A DNA stretch of 64,000 bases from positions 1-64,000 of the forward strand of contig NZ_JADG01000020.1 in the NCBI RefSeq assembly GCF_000518265.1, read 5' to 3'. This DNA is from Actinomadura oligospora ATCC 43269. Its GTDB lineage: Bacteria; Actinomycetota; Actinomycetes; Streptosporangiales; Streptosporangiaceae. This document shows, piece by piece, positions 48,262-56,444 of the stretch (the stretch's first letter is position 1; every line of letters begins with the position of its first letter). Position numbers and translations under genes: made by a program. Under the pieces are notes generated by a model, which was not told the origin of the DNA, ran no database searches, and saw only the letters and a list, made by a program, of their open reading frames with translations.

Positions 48262-49218
48262 GTGCGGGAGGCGTTGAGGGGCGTGGAGATCAATCTCGAA
48301 CTGCGTTTGCCCAGGGACACCACGAGCGTCCCCGCGGCGCGGCGGCTGTTCGACTCGTCGCTGGCCGCGCTCGGGGTGGACGAGTCGATCCGCGGCGACA
48401 TCGAACTGATGCTGACCGAGGCGTGCACCAACGTGATCCGGCACGCGCGCGCAGGCGACGACTACACCGTGCGCGCGACCATCGTGGACGAGCGGTGCGT
48501 GATCCGGGTGATCGACTCCGGGCGGGGCGTGGACCAGCGGATCGCCGAGGCGGCCGGGAAGCCGGCGTCGCACACCGCCGAGTCGGGGCGCGGCCTGCAG
48601 ATCATGCGCGTGCTGGCCGACGACATGCGCTTCCACACCTTCCCCGATCGAGGCTCCCTTGTGGCGCTGGAGAAACACCTCAGCTACCGGGAGGGCAGCT
48701 TCGGCAGCCGGTTGTCCGAAGCGGACTGGTCCACGGAGAACGGATCCATCGGGGCTTCCAACGGGTGTTCGGACGGGCCGCTGGGGGCTCGTGAGCTGCC
48801 GAGCGTGGACGAGATCGACCCCGAACTCCAGGAGTTCGCCACCCGCCTGTTCACCATGGCCCGGACGGGACGGACCGACGACCTCGTCCCGTACCTCAAG
48901 GCCGGAGTGCCCCCGAACCTCAGCAACGAGAAGGGCGACACGCTGCTGATGCTCGCCGCTTACCACGGGCACGCCGACACCGTCCGCGCGTTGGTCGAGC
49001 ACGGCGCCGACCCCGAGCGCGCGAACGACCGGGGCCAGCGTCCTCTGCCTGGGGCCGTGTTCAAGAAGGAGCCGACCGTCGTGCGCGCGCTTCTGGACGC
49101 GGGTGCCGATCCTTGGGCAGGCGACCCGTCCGCCGTGGAGACGGCGAAGACGTTCGGTCACAACGACTTGCTGGCCCTGTTCGAGAAGACCGGCGAGCGG
49201 CGCCCGGCAGAGTCCTGA
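48262..49218 (+). CDS. HATPase_c (RsbW-like) domain fused to ankyrin repeats
   Basis: A 318-residue fusion. Residues 10-145 are an anti-sigma-type GHKL ATPase: LMLTEACTNVIRHARAGDDY (N-box), IRVIDSGRGVDQRI (G1) and ESGRGLQIMRVLADDMRF (G2). A 35-residue linker follows. From about 183 come ankyrin repeats: DPELQEFATRLFTMARTGRT, DTLLMLAAYHGHADTVRALV then EHGADPERANDRGQRPLPGA and VVRALLDAGADPWAGDPSAV. Both halves are common in actinomycetes as separate proteins; here one uninterrupted frame joins them. An internal GTG at 48805 might also start the ankyrin part alone. Start codon uncertain among GTG 48262, TTG 48274 and GTG 48283. Confidence 0.82.
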   Translation: MREALRGVEINLELRLPRDTTSVPAARRLFDSSLAALGVDESIRGDIELMLTEACTNVIRHARAGDDYTVRATIVDERCVIRVIDSGRGVDQRIAEAAGKPASHTAESGRGLQIMRVLADDMRFHTFPDRGSLVALEKHLSYREGSFGSRLSEADWSTENGSIGASNGCSDGPLGARELPSVDEIDPELQEFATRLFTMARTGRTDDLVPYLKAGVPPNLSNEKGDTLLMLAAYHGHADTVRALVEHGADPERANDRGQRPLPGAVFKKEPTVVRALLDAGADPWAGDPSAVETAKTFGHNDLLALFEKTGERRPAES

Positions 49219-49286
49219 GCCGTCGCCCCTGGGTTGAACTGTCGAACCCACCACTTTCTCTAGCGCCGACCAGGCGACACGAAGAG

Positions 49287-49295
49287 TTATCCACA
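49287..49295 (+). other. Single DnaA-box-like sequence TTATCCACA
   Basis: A perfect match to the E. coli DnaA box between two converging genes. Only one copy is seen, no origin genes are near, so it may be chance or a titration site. Confidence 0.25.
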
Positions 49296-49341
49296 GCTCA
49301 CGCTCCGGCTTCCCCCTGGGTTCGGCGCTCGGCACGATGGA

Positions 49342-49377
49342 GGCACCGGCGCGTCCGAGGCGGGCGTCGCCGGTGCC
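49342..49377. terminator. Hairpin between converging genes
   Basis: GGCACCGGCG (49342-49351) pairs perfectly with CGCCGGTGCC (49368-49377), just past the DHA2 stop at 49385 and after the ankyrin gene. Confidence 0.6.
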
Positions 49378-49384
49378 GGTCCGA

Positions 49385-50842
49385 TCAGGTGTCGGGCTGG
49401 TCCGACGGCCGTGCCGGGCGAAGGGTGGAGAAGGCGATGAGCGAGGCGACCAGGGCGAAGGCGGCTCCGGTGACGAACGTGCTGGAGAGGGCGTCGGCGG
49501 AGGCGGGCCCGGCGGAGTGTCCGGCGACCGCGCCGAAGACCGTCACCATGATGGACACGCCGAGGCTGGCCCCCGACCACAGGACGGTCTGGGCGACGCC
49601 GGCGGCGGCACCCGAGTCCTCCGGCGTCACGCTGGACAGGATGGTCGCCATCAGCGGCATCACGGTGAGACCGCCGCCCGCGCCGTAGAGCAGGAACGGG
49701 CCGAGCAGCCCGGTCGCGTAGCTCTGGTGCGCGTCGAGCGTGGTCAGCCAGAGCATGGCCGTGGCCACCAGGAGGGCTCCGGTCGTCACCAGCGCGCGTG
49801 CTCCGAACCGTCCGAGCAGGCCGGGCGCGAAGCGCAGCACCACGAACTGCGTGCCGACGATGGGCAGGAACGCAGCCCCGGCCTTCAGCGGCCCGTACCC
49901 CAGGTTCTGCTGGAAGTACTGCGTGAGGAAGAAGAAGCCGCCGAACATCCCGGCGACCATGACCGCCAGCCCGACGAAGGCCCCCGCGCGTCGCCGGTCG
50001 GTCAACAGCCTCAGCGGCACGAGCGGATGTGGCACCCGTGCCTCGACCAGCACGAAGGCGACGAAGAGCACGGCCGACGCGCCCAGTGCACCCAGCGCGA
50101 GGGCGTCATGCCAGCCGTCCGAGCCGGTGCGGATGAGCCCGTACACGAGCGCGGTCAGCCCGAAAGTGCCGGTCACCGCACCGGCGAAGTCGATCCCGAC
50201 CTGACGACGCGTTGTCTCGGCGAGCACCCGGGGCGCCGCCACGGCGATGAGCACACCGATGGGAATGTTGATGAAGAAGACCAGCCTCCACGAGGACAGG
50301 TCCGTGAGCAGGCCGCCGAGCAGCATGCCCAGCGCGCCGCCCACCCCGGTCACGGCGGACGAGACACCGAGCGCGCGCACTCGGGCGACGCCGGTGAACA
50401 GCGTGGCGATCAACGCCATGGCGCTGGGCGCGGCGAGCGCCGCGCCGACGCCTTGGGCCGCGCGGGCACAGATCAGCACCTCGCCGCCCGACGCGACACC
50501 GCCGAGCAGCGAAGCCAGTGTGAACAGCACGATCCCGCCCGTGAACGCGCGGCGGCGGCCGATGATGTCGCCCGACCGTCCGCCGAGCAGCAGGAGCCCG
50601 CCGAACGCGAGCGTGTAGGCGTTCTGTACCCAGGCGAGACCGCCCGTGGACAGATCGAGCGCCCCACGGATGTCCGGCAAGGCGATGGTGACGACCGAGG
50701 TGTCGACCCCGACCATCAGCTGGCAGCCGACGATGACCGCGAGAACGAGTCCGGGATGACGGGGGGAATCAGGCGACGGGCGCGACGAGGAGAGCTCCGG
50801 GCTCATCTCGGCGTTCACCCGTCCGCCCGGAACAGTCGACAA
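49385..50842 (-). CDS. DHA2-family MFS exporter
   Basis: About 485 residues with 14 spans. VDTSVVTIALPDIRGALDLS lies in span 1, GGRSGDIIGRRRAFTGG is motif A, and LGMLLGGLLTDLSSWRLVFF with INIPIGVL is the DHA2 hallmark near spans 5-6. The TTG at 50842 is preferred: GGAGG lies 5 nt upstream and the start fits the usual length. The open frame continues to 51091, but there it translates a hexanucleotide repeat as Gly-Val runs. The promoter region holds two related palindromes (50871-50884, 50922-50935), so a TetR-type repressor is expected, perhaps the one at 51903. Confidence 0.83.
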   Translation of the reverse strand: MSTVPGGRVNAEMSPELSSSRPSPDSPRHPGLVLAVIVGCQLMVGVDTSVVTIALPDIRGALDLSTGGLAWVQNAYTLAFGGLLLLGGRSGDIIGRRRAFTGGIVLFTLASLLGGVASGGEVLICARAAQGVGAALAAPSAMALIATLFTGVARVRALGVSSAVTGVGGALGMLLGGLLTDLSSWRLVFFINIPIGVLIAVAAPRVLAETTRRQVGIDFAGAVTGTFGLTALVYGLIRTGSDGWHDALALGALGASAVLFVAFVLVEARVPHPLVPLRLLTDRRRAGAFVGLAVMVAGMFGGFFFLTQYFQQNLGYGPLKAGAAFLPIVGTQFVVLRFAPGLLGRFGARALVTTGALLVATAMLWLTTLDAHQSYATGLLGPFLLYGAGGGLTVMPLMATILSSVTPEDSGAAAGVAQTVLWSGASLGVSIMVTVFGAVAGHSAGPASADALSSTFVTGAAFALVASLIAFSTLRPARPSDQPDT

Positions 50843-50870
50843 GACGACCTCCGAGGGACCAGAATTTAAG

Positions 50871-50884
50871 GAACGGAAACGTTC
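50871..50884. promoter_or_regulatory. Operator-like palindrome GAACG-GAAA-CGTTC
   Basis: Perfect 5-bp arms 28 bp before the TTG start of the DHA2 pump, followed by ACTAT. The second site at 50922-50935 shares the outer bases and the ACTAT flank. Confidence 0.6.
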
Positions 50885-50921
50885 ACTATGCGCCGAACGT
50901 ACCACCCACACCCGCCGAAGG

Positions 50922-50935
50922 GAACGCTCGCGTTC
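50922..50935. promoter_or_regulatory. Operator-like palindrome GAACGC-TC-GCGTTC
   Basis: Perfect 6-bp arms, again followed by ACTAT. The two centres are 51 bp apart. The shared pattern is GGAACG-N4-CGTTCACTAT. Confidence 0.6.
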
Positions 50936-50990
50936 ACTATTTCCCCACTCACCGATCCCCGACCCAACGTCCCCGCCCCCACCGCCCCCT

Positions 50991-51026
50991 CCCACGCCCA
51001 CGCCCACGCCCACGCCCACGCCCACG
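50991..51026 (+). repeat. Hexanucleotide repeat CCCACG x6
   Basis: Six exact copies in the leader side of the DHA2 pump. Copy-number change would move upstream elements but not break the pump gene if the TTG start is right. Confidence 0.9.
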
Positions 51027-51109
51027 AGGCACCCTCCAACAAGCAGCGCACCAAGACCCTGCGACCTGGCACTTTCGCGCGAAGCGCCCAACCCGCACGA
51101 AGCCCCTAC

Positions 51110-51370
51110 CCATGCGGAGTAACGCGCCTATGTGAAGACCCACCCGCGGAGCCCCATCCGTGCAAAGCGACGATTCCACGCGGACCGACGCGTCCACGCG
51201 GAGCGACACGTCCACGCGGAGCGACACGTCCACGCGGAGCACCCGCCCACGGAGCCCCAACCGTGCGGAGCGACGTCCATGCGAAGACACGTCCATGCGG
51301 AGTGGCACGTCCATGCGGAGTGGCGCGTACATGCGGAGACAGGCCATGCGAATTGACACGTCCATGCGGG
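51110..51370. repeat. Degenerate 18-bp minisatellite
   Basis: CCACGCGGA starts at 51176, 51194, 51212 and 51230, exactly 18 bp apart, and CCATGCGGA at 51293, 51311 and 51329, again 18 bp apart. The fuller unit is GCGACACGTCCAYGCGGA. Degenerate copies extend on both sides. There are no spacers between units, so it is not a CRISPR array. Confidence 0.85.
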
Positions 51371-51782
51371 GAGGCCCGGCCGAAGGGCGACTCGCTCGGG
51401 AGGAGCTGCCGTCTTGGACGGAGCCGCTCCGCTGGGGCGGAGCGATATAGCTGGCGAAGCGGCATGCTGGGCGGTGTGACTCGCCGGGAGGGCGGGCCTT
51501 TCACGCGGAGCCGGTGCCTACGCGGCGCAGCTGGGTGGCCAGCACAAAACCGGGGCCTGCACGACGGCGGTGCCGACCTCGGTCAGTGGATACGCGTTCG
51601 GCGATCAGGGGCGGGGACGATGTTCTCCACCTACAGGCCCTTCTAGCCCTGCGTGACGTCGAAGGAGACCCGCTTAAGGCGCTGAGCAACCTGCCCGGCG
51701 AGGTGGCTCGTCCGGGAGGAGCCGCGCGGCTGGGGGATGCTGAGCGGGGTGGCTTGATTGGGAAGGGGTGGGTCGGTTGAGC

Positions 51783-51845
51783 GGGGTCGGGCGGGTCAGT
51801 GGGGTTGGGCTGTTGGGTGGGGTGGGGTTGTTGGGGAGAATGGGG
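51783..51845 (+). other. G-run tract (possible G-quadruplex) upstream of tetR
   Basis: At least eight runs of three to five G with short T-rich loops, for example GGGTTGGGCTGTTGGGTGGG within 51802-51821. Four runs with loops of up to 7 nt meet the usual quadruplex rule. It lies 60-120 bp before the TetR start. Confidence 0.55.
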
Positions 51846-51902
51846 GTCCGGGCGTGTGAGGGGTGACCTGGGTTGGGTTTGTGGGGAGGTGGGGGTTTGA
51901 GC

Positions 51903-52475
51903 ATGTCTACGCGGCGGCGTGGGGAGGAGTTGGAGAGTGCGATTCTCAACGCCGCCCTCGATCAGCTGGCGGAGGTCGGGTATCTGCGGCTGACCATGGA
52001 GGGGGTCGCGGCTGCCGCGCAGACGGGGAAGGCCGCGCTCTATCGCCGCTGGCCGGGGAAGGAGGAGCTGATCGCGGACGCGCTCGAGCACGTCCTGCCG
52101 GTGCCCGCTGACATGCCCGTACACGACAACATCCGTGACGACCTCATGGAGTTGATGGGCTGCTATCAGCGCATCGTGGACGTCAGCCGGGGGACGGCCT
52201 TCCAGGTCCTCAAGCAGGACGGGGAGCAGTCCAAGGACCTGATGCGCGACGTCGTCCGGGAGCGGGTGGTCAATCCGCTCAGGCGGCAACTGCTCGCGGC
52301 CCTGGAGCGTGGGGTGGAGCGTGGCGACGTCCGTGCGTCCGCCGCCACGTCCACGTGCGCCGAGATCGGTCCCGCGATGGTGATGTACCGCTGCACGATC
52401 GACGCGGAGAGTCTCACCGACGACTTCCTGACCGAGCTCGTCGACAACGTTCTGCTCCCTGCCGTCAGGGCCTGA
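51903..52475 (+). CDS. TetR/AcrR-family regulator
   Basis: A 190-residue regulator. RGEELESAILNAALDQLAEV, YLRLTMEGVAAAAQTGKAAL and YRRWPGKEELIADALE form the HTH; the ending EIGPAMVMYRCTIDAESLTD matches the TetR_C_11-type C-terminal domain. The ATG at 51903 has a GGGGG run 7 nt before it. The nearest pump gene (49385) with palindromic operators lies on the other side of the minisatellite region, so it is a plausible target; this is inference. Confidence 0.87.
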   Translation: MSTRRRGEELESAILNAALDQLAEVGYLRLTMEGVAAAAQTGKAALYRRWPGKEELIADALEHVLPVPADMPVHDNIRDDLMELMGCYQRIVDVSRGTAFQVLKQDGEQSKDLMRDVVRERVVNPLRRQLLAALERGVERGDVRASAATSTCAEIGPAMVMYRCTIDAESLTDDFLTELVDNVLLPAVRA

Positions 52476-52486
52476 CGCGGACTGCG

Positions 52487-52504
52487 GGGCCCGGGCGCGG
52501 GCCC
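52487..52504. terminator. Hairpin after tetR
   Basis: GGGCCCG-GGCG-CGGGCCC, 12 bp past the TetR stop, between converging genes. Confidence 0.6.
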
Positions 52505-52603
52505 TGTGGGCGATGGCGTCTCGGCAAGCCGGTGGGGTGGGGCACGTCCGGCTTGCGACGTCGGTGTCGGTTGCCTTGTGGTGCCGGGGCGCTGTACGGG
52601 GTG

Positions 52604-53674
52604 TCAGTCGGTGAGGTGGGGGCGGGCGTCGGAGGGCGGCTGGGGCCGGGAGTCGGGGAGGAGGATCTTGCGGGTGGGCGGGGGCATCTCGATGCCCTCG
52701 AGGCGGAAGCGGCGGTGCAGGCGTTTGACGAACTCGTGCTTGATGCGGAACTGGTCGCCGAACTCGACGGTGCGGAGGATGACGGTGAAGTGGATGCGGG
52801 AGTCGTCGAAGGTGTGGAAGCGGACGAGCGGCTCGGCGTCCTTCACACCGCCCTCGACCTCGGCCATGACCTCGTGGCCGACCTCGATGACGACCTTCTC
52901 GACGTGGTCCAGGTCGGCGTCGTACGCGCAGCTCGCCTGGAAGAGCAGGGACATGTCCTGCGCGGGGCGGTGGTAGTTGGTGAGGATCGTCTTGGAGAAC
53001 GTGGCGTTCGGGATGACCTCGATGTTGTCCGAGAGGGTGCGGATGGAGGTGTTGCGCCAGTTGATGTCGACGACGTAGCCCTCCTGACCGCTGCTGAGCT
53101 TGATGTAGTCGCCCGGCTCCATCGTCCGGGACGCCAGGACGTGGACGCCCGCGAAGAGGTTGGCCAGGGTGTCCTGCAGGGCGAGCGCGACGGCCAGGCC
53201 GCCGACGCCCAGGGCGCCCAGAAGGGGCGTGATGGAGACTCCGAGGCTCTGCAGCATCACCAGGACGCCGACGCCGAGCACGAGGACCTTGCTGATGTTG
53301 GTGAAGATGGTGACGTTCGCGGCGGTGCCCTGCCGGATGAGCGCGACCGAGGCGATGATGCCCGCGACCAGGCGCGCCAGCGCCAGCGACACGACCAGCA
53401 CGGTCGCGGCGGTCAGGACGCGGCCCGTCGCGACCATCGTCCCGTGGTGGAGGGGCAGGGCGTTCGCCGCGAGCCAGCCGCCGCCGAGCACGGCGAGCGG
53501 CAGCGCCAGGTCGTACAGCAGGCGGGCGGCCAGGTCGTCCCACGTCCAGCGGGTGTCCTCCGCGTGCGCCGTCAGCCGCTTCGCGAACAGGCGAAGCGCG
53601 ACGGCCACCACGAGCGCCACCACCATGACGGCGGAGGCGATGATGATCGGTTCCCAACCGGGCCACTCAGGCAT
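52604..53674 (-). CDS. MscS-family mechanosensitive ion channel
   Basis: A 356-residue channel. Three to four N-terminal spans precede the pore helix GALGVGGLAVALALQDTLAN (Gly/Ala-rich TM3) and the beta domain FAGVHVLASRTMEPGDYIKL and EGYVVDINWRNTSIRTLSDN, IEVIPNATFSKTILTNYHRP. The C-terminal domain is the mixed alpha/beta cage. It releases solutes on hypo-osmotic shock. The ATG at 53674 has GGAGG 10 nt before it; a start seven codons earlier is also open. Confidence 0.92.
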   Translation of the reverse strand: MPEWPGWEPIIIASAVMVVALVVAVALRLFAKRLTAHAEDTRWTWDDLAARLLYDLALPLAVLGGGWLAANALPLHHGTMVATGRVLTAATVLVVSLALARLVAGIIASVALIRQGTAANVTIFTNISKVLVLGVGVLVMLQSLGVSITPLLGALGVGGLAVALALQDTLANLFAGVHVLASRTMEPGDYIKLSSGQEGYVVDINWRNTSIRTLSDNIEVIPNATFSKTILTNYHRPAQDMSLLFQASCAYDADLDHVEKVVIEVGHEVMAEVEGGVKDAEPLVRFHTFDDSRIHFTVILRTVEFGDQFRIKHEFVKRLHRRFRLEGIEMPPPTRKILLPDSRPQPPSDARPHLTD

Positions 53675-53797
53675 GCTTCGGCATCCTCCACACATGACGG
53701 ACCTTCAAGACAAAACATCGATCGTAGCCCGGTCGCGCCGTCCGTTCGGGGCCATTGGGACAGAGCGAGCGGGCACGGCGAGGGGGGCGTGACGGGA

Positions 53798-55465
53798 ATG
53801 TCGGTGCGAAGGTTTACGATCGGGCAGGTGGTAGGAACGGGGATGTTGCGCCGCCTGGGGGTCACGGCGCTGGGACTGCGGAACGGCCCCCACCGGGTCG
53901 AGGTCACGAGGGACATCGAGGTCCCGACCGGTGACGGCGTGACGCTGCTCGCCGACCACTACGCGCCGGTGGACGTGGAACGTCCGCCGACCATCCTCGT
54001 GCGTTCGCCGTACGGACGCCGCGGGCCGTTCGGGCTGATGTGCGGGCAGACGTTCGCCTCGCACGGGTTCCAGGCCGTCGTGCAGAGCATCCGCGGCGGG
54101 TTCGGGTCCGGCGGGGTGTTCGAACCCCTCGACGAACGCGAGGACGGCCTCGCCACCATCGAGTGGCTGAAAGAGCAGCCGTGGTTCGGCGGGACGTTCG
54201 CGATGCACGGGCCCAGCTACCTCGGTTACGTGCAGTGGGCGGTCGCCGCCGAGGCCGGGCCGGAGCTGCGCGCGCTGTCGATGCAGGTCACCGCGTCGTC
54301 CTTCCGCGACGCCGTGAACGTCGGCGGCACGTTCGCCCTCGAGGCCGCGCTGACCTGGGTCGATCTCACCGCGCGCATGAAGCACCCGCTGTCGGGGGTG
54401 ACGACCGGCATCATGTCGCCGCGCCGCGCGCGCCGGGCGGCGTTGTCCGGCAAGCCGCTCGCGGAGCTGGACGTCCTCGCGACCGGCGAGCAGCAGAAGT
54501 TCTTCCAGGACCTGCTCACCCACGGCCCCGACACCCCGTTCTGGGACCGCCGCGACTTCACCCGCACGGTGTCGGAGGTGTCCGCGCCGGTCAACATGAT
54601 CGGCGGCTGGTACGACATCTTCCTGCCGTGGCAGATCAAGGACTACGCGGCCCTGCGCGCGGGCGGCCACCAGCCGTACCTGACCATCGGGCCCTGGTTC
54701 CACGCCGACCAGCGGATGATGCGCGGTTCGGTCGGCGAGTCCCTGACCTGGTTCCGCGCGTTCCTGCTCGACGACCCGTCCGAGCTGCGCGAGATGCCCG
54801 TCCGGCTGTACGTCACGGGCGCGAACGAGTGGCGCGAGTTCCCCGACTGGCCCGTGCCGGGCATGCGCGAGGAGCGGTGGCACCTGCATCCGGACGGCGC
54901 CCTGTCCCCGGACGCGCCGCCCGAGTCCGAGCCCGCCCGCTACCGGTACGACCCCGAGCACCCGACGCCGTTCCTCGGCGGCCCGACGCTGCTCGGCGAC
55001 AACCATCCCGTCGCCGACCAGGCGAAGCTGGAACGCCGCCGCGACGTCCTCACCTTCACCTCACCCGAGCTGGACGAGGACCTGGAGATCATCGGCCCGG
55101 TCTCCGCCGACCTGTTCGTCCGTTCCGACCGGCAGCACACCGACTTCGTCGTCCGTCTGTGCGACGTGGACGAGGAGGGCGTGTCGGTCAACCTCTGCGA
55201 GGGCATGCGCCGCCTCGTCCCCGGCGACCCGGAGCCGGACGACGACGGCGTCCGCCGCATCACGATCGAGCTCTGGCCCGTGGGCCACCGCTTCCGCCAG
55301 GGCCATCGCGTCCGCGTCCAGGTCTGCAGCGGCGCCTACCCCCGCGTCTCCCGCAACCCCGGCACCGGCGCCCCCATCGGCACCGCCACCGACCACCTCA
55401 CCGCCGACCAGGAGATCTTCCACGCCCCGAACCGCCCCTCCGCCATCCTCCTCCCCCACGCCTGA
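53798..55465 (+). CDS. CocE/NonD-family X-Pro dipeptidyl-peptidase-like hydrolase
   Basis: A 555-residue serine hydrolase. The alpha/beta core contains RSPYGRRGPFGLMCGQTFAS, WFGGTFAMHGPSYLGYVQWA (nucleophile Ser in GPSYLG), GGWYDIFLPWQIK (Asp) and TIGPWFHADQRMM (His). The C-terminal jelly-roll domain reads DLFVRSDRQHTDFVVRLCDV and ends with the typical RNPGTG...IFHAPNRPSAILLP. Relatives include cocaine esterase and glutaryl-7-ACA acylases; the substrate here is unknown. No signal peptide. ATG at 53798 with AGGGGGG 10 nt upstream. A 30-bp minisatellite begins 76 bp after the stop. Confidence 0.9.
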   Translation: MSVRRFTIGQVVGTGMLRRLGVTALGLRNGPHRVEVTRDIEVPTGDGVTLLADHYAPVDVERPPTILVRSPYGRRGPFGLMCGQTFASHGFQAVVQSIRGGFGSGGVFEPLDEREDGLATIEWLKEQPWFGGTFAMHGPSYLGYVQWAVAAEAGPELRALSMQVTASSFRDAVNVGGTFALEAALTWVDLTARMKHPLSGVTTGIMSPRRARRAALSGKPLAELDVLATGEQQKFFQDLLTHGPDTPFWDRRDFTRTVSEVSAPVNMIGGWYDIFLPWQIKDYAALRAGGHQPYLTIGPWFHADQRMMRGSVGESLTWFRAFLLDDPSELREMPVRLYVTGANEWREFPDWPVPGMREERWHLHPDGALSPDAPPESEPARYRYDPEHPTPFLGGPTLLGDNHPVADQAKLERRRDVLTFTSPELDEDLEIIGPVSADLFVRSDRQHTDFVVRLCDVDEEGVSVNLCEGMRRLVPGDPEPDDDGVRRITIELWPVGHRFRQGHRVRVQVCSGAYPRVSRNPGTGAPIGTATDHLTADQEIFHAPNRPSAILLPHA

Positions 55466-55541
55466 CCCCCGCCGAACCCCACCCGATCCGTCCGTCCCCG
55501 AGAGCCCGTCCCCGGCAGGCTCCTTCCTCGGGCCCCTCCCC

Positions 55542-55775
55542 GGGACGTCCCCGCGGCTCGCGCTCCCCACTGGGACGTCCCCGCAGCTCGGGCCCCTCCC
55601 CGGGACGTCCCCGCGGCTCGCGCTCCCCACTGGGACGTCCCCGCAGCTCGGGCCCCTCTCCGGGACATCCCTGCGGCTCGCGCTCCCCACTGGGACGTCC
55701 CTGCGGCTCGGGCTCCTACGGGACGTCCTTTCGGCTCGGCCACTCACTGGGACGTCCTTGCGGGACTGCCAGAAC
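55542..55775. repeat. 30-bp minisatellite, eight units
   Basis: Units start with GGGACGTCC at 55542, 55572, 55602, 55632, 55662, 55692, 55720 and 55749. Units one and three, and two and four, are near-identical pairs, so the higher-order period is 60 bp. Each unit begins with the palindromic core GGGACGTCCC or a close variant. Confidence 0.9.
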
Positions 55776-55914
55776 GCGGCCCGGCTACGTCGGCTCCAGC
55801 CTCGTCCGCGCCCTCGGCGTGGGACCGGCGATCACCTGACGGCACCCGAGGACGACCTGCGACCTCCATCGGGCCGAGCGCCGAGGAACTCGGTCAGGTC
55901 CCGTTGGCGCTCGC

Positions 55915-55961
55915 CACCGCCATGACTTGGCGGTGCTCGCCACCGCCAGGACTTGGCGGTG
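55915..55961. repeat. Two tandem copies of a short hairpin
   Basis: CACCGCCA-TGACT-TGGCGGTG (55915-55935) and CACCGCCA-GGACT-TGGCGGTG (55941-55961), perfect 8-bp stems, 26-bp period. Confidence 0.75.
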
Positions 55962-56093
55962 CTCGCCATCGCCGCCGCCCTGCGGACGCTGTCAGAGCGT
56001 CGGCCCTCCGGGGCGGTCCGCACCGAAAACCCGGTTGCCGTCCGCCAAAAGGTGGGCGACGGTGTTCGGCGTGGTGAGATGAAAGGGGCTCAC

Positions 56094-56301
56094 GTGTCCG
56101 ACCGCCAGGCCGAGATCGACAGGCTCATCACCAGCGGCAACATCCTCGCAGCGGGTGTGAAAGCGCTCCGCGGGGAGCATGGCTGCGGCATCGCCGAGGC
56201 CCTTCGGAAAGTTCCACGACTGGTATGCCCGGCTTCGTGAGCGCAGGCCAGGTGACTTCACCAACGGGCCCGGCGCGTGCTTTCAGAGGTTCTGCGGATG
56301 A
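56094..56301 (+). pseudogene. Frameshifted small gene resembling the L7/L12 C-terminal fold
   Basis: The GTG at 56094 has AAAGGGG before it and opens VSDRQAEIDRLITSGNILAA, then VKALRGEHGCGIAEALRK, which resembles the pattern of ribosomal L7/L12 C-terminal domains and L12-like small proteins. At about 56211 the frame runs off into VPRLVCPAS and stops. The neighbouring frame from 56212 continues sensibly as FHDWYARLRERRPGDF and ends at 56299-56301. One extra base (the G of AAAGTTCC) explains the shift. Either a real frameshift mutation or a sequencing error. Confidence 0.55.
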
Positions 56302-56444
56302 ACCAAGATCCGACGCGAACACCAGGAACGACGCGTCGAGCCGACGCTGCCGTGTACCGGTCTCGCACGTCTGGTGCGCCGGCGACGTCACAGTGCGCGG
56401 GTCGGCGGGCACCGGTCTGGCGCCGTCGTGGGGGGTTGGGTGGG

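Larger units (their letters stand above)
50843..51902. other. Gene-free kilobase with operators, two minisatellites and a G-run tract
   Basis: No open frame here looks like a protein: all frames through 51110-51370 are repetitive because the 18-bp unit is a multiple of three. In order it contains two operator-like palindromes, six copies of CCCACG, the 18-bp minisatellite, and a G-rich, T-rich stretch just before the TetR start. Confidence 0.6.
55466..56093. other. Gene-free interval with a 30-bp minisatellite and twin hairpins
   Basis: About 630 bp without a convincing gene. Open frames across the repeats give ten-residue units such as GARAAGTSQW in one frame and are explained by the repeat length. 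Confidence 0.6.

Noticed and set aside
49287..49295. Replication origin
   Set aside because: Only a single DnaA box; no dnaA, dnaN, parAB or box cluster nearby.
50949..51365. A 138-residue minus-strand gene
   Set aside because: It translates the 18-bp and 6-bp repeats and shows no domain; every frame across the repeats is similarly open.
51110..51370. CRISPR array
   Set aside because: Units are directly adjacent 18-mers without unique spacers, and no cas genes are present.
55542..55775. CRISPR array or coding repeat protein
   Set aside because: Contiguous 30-bp units without spacers; open frames exist in several frames only because the unit is a multiple of three.
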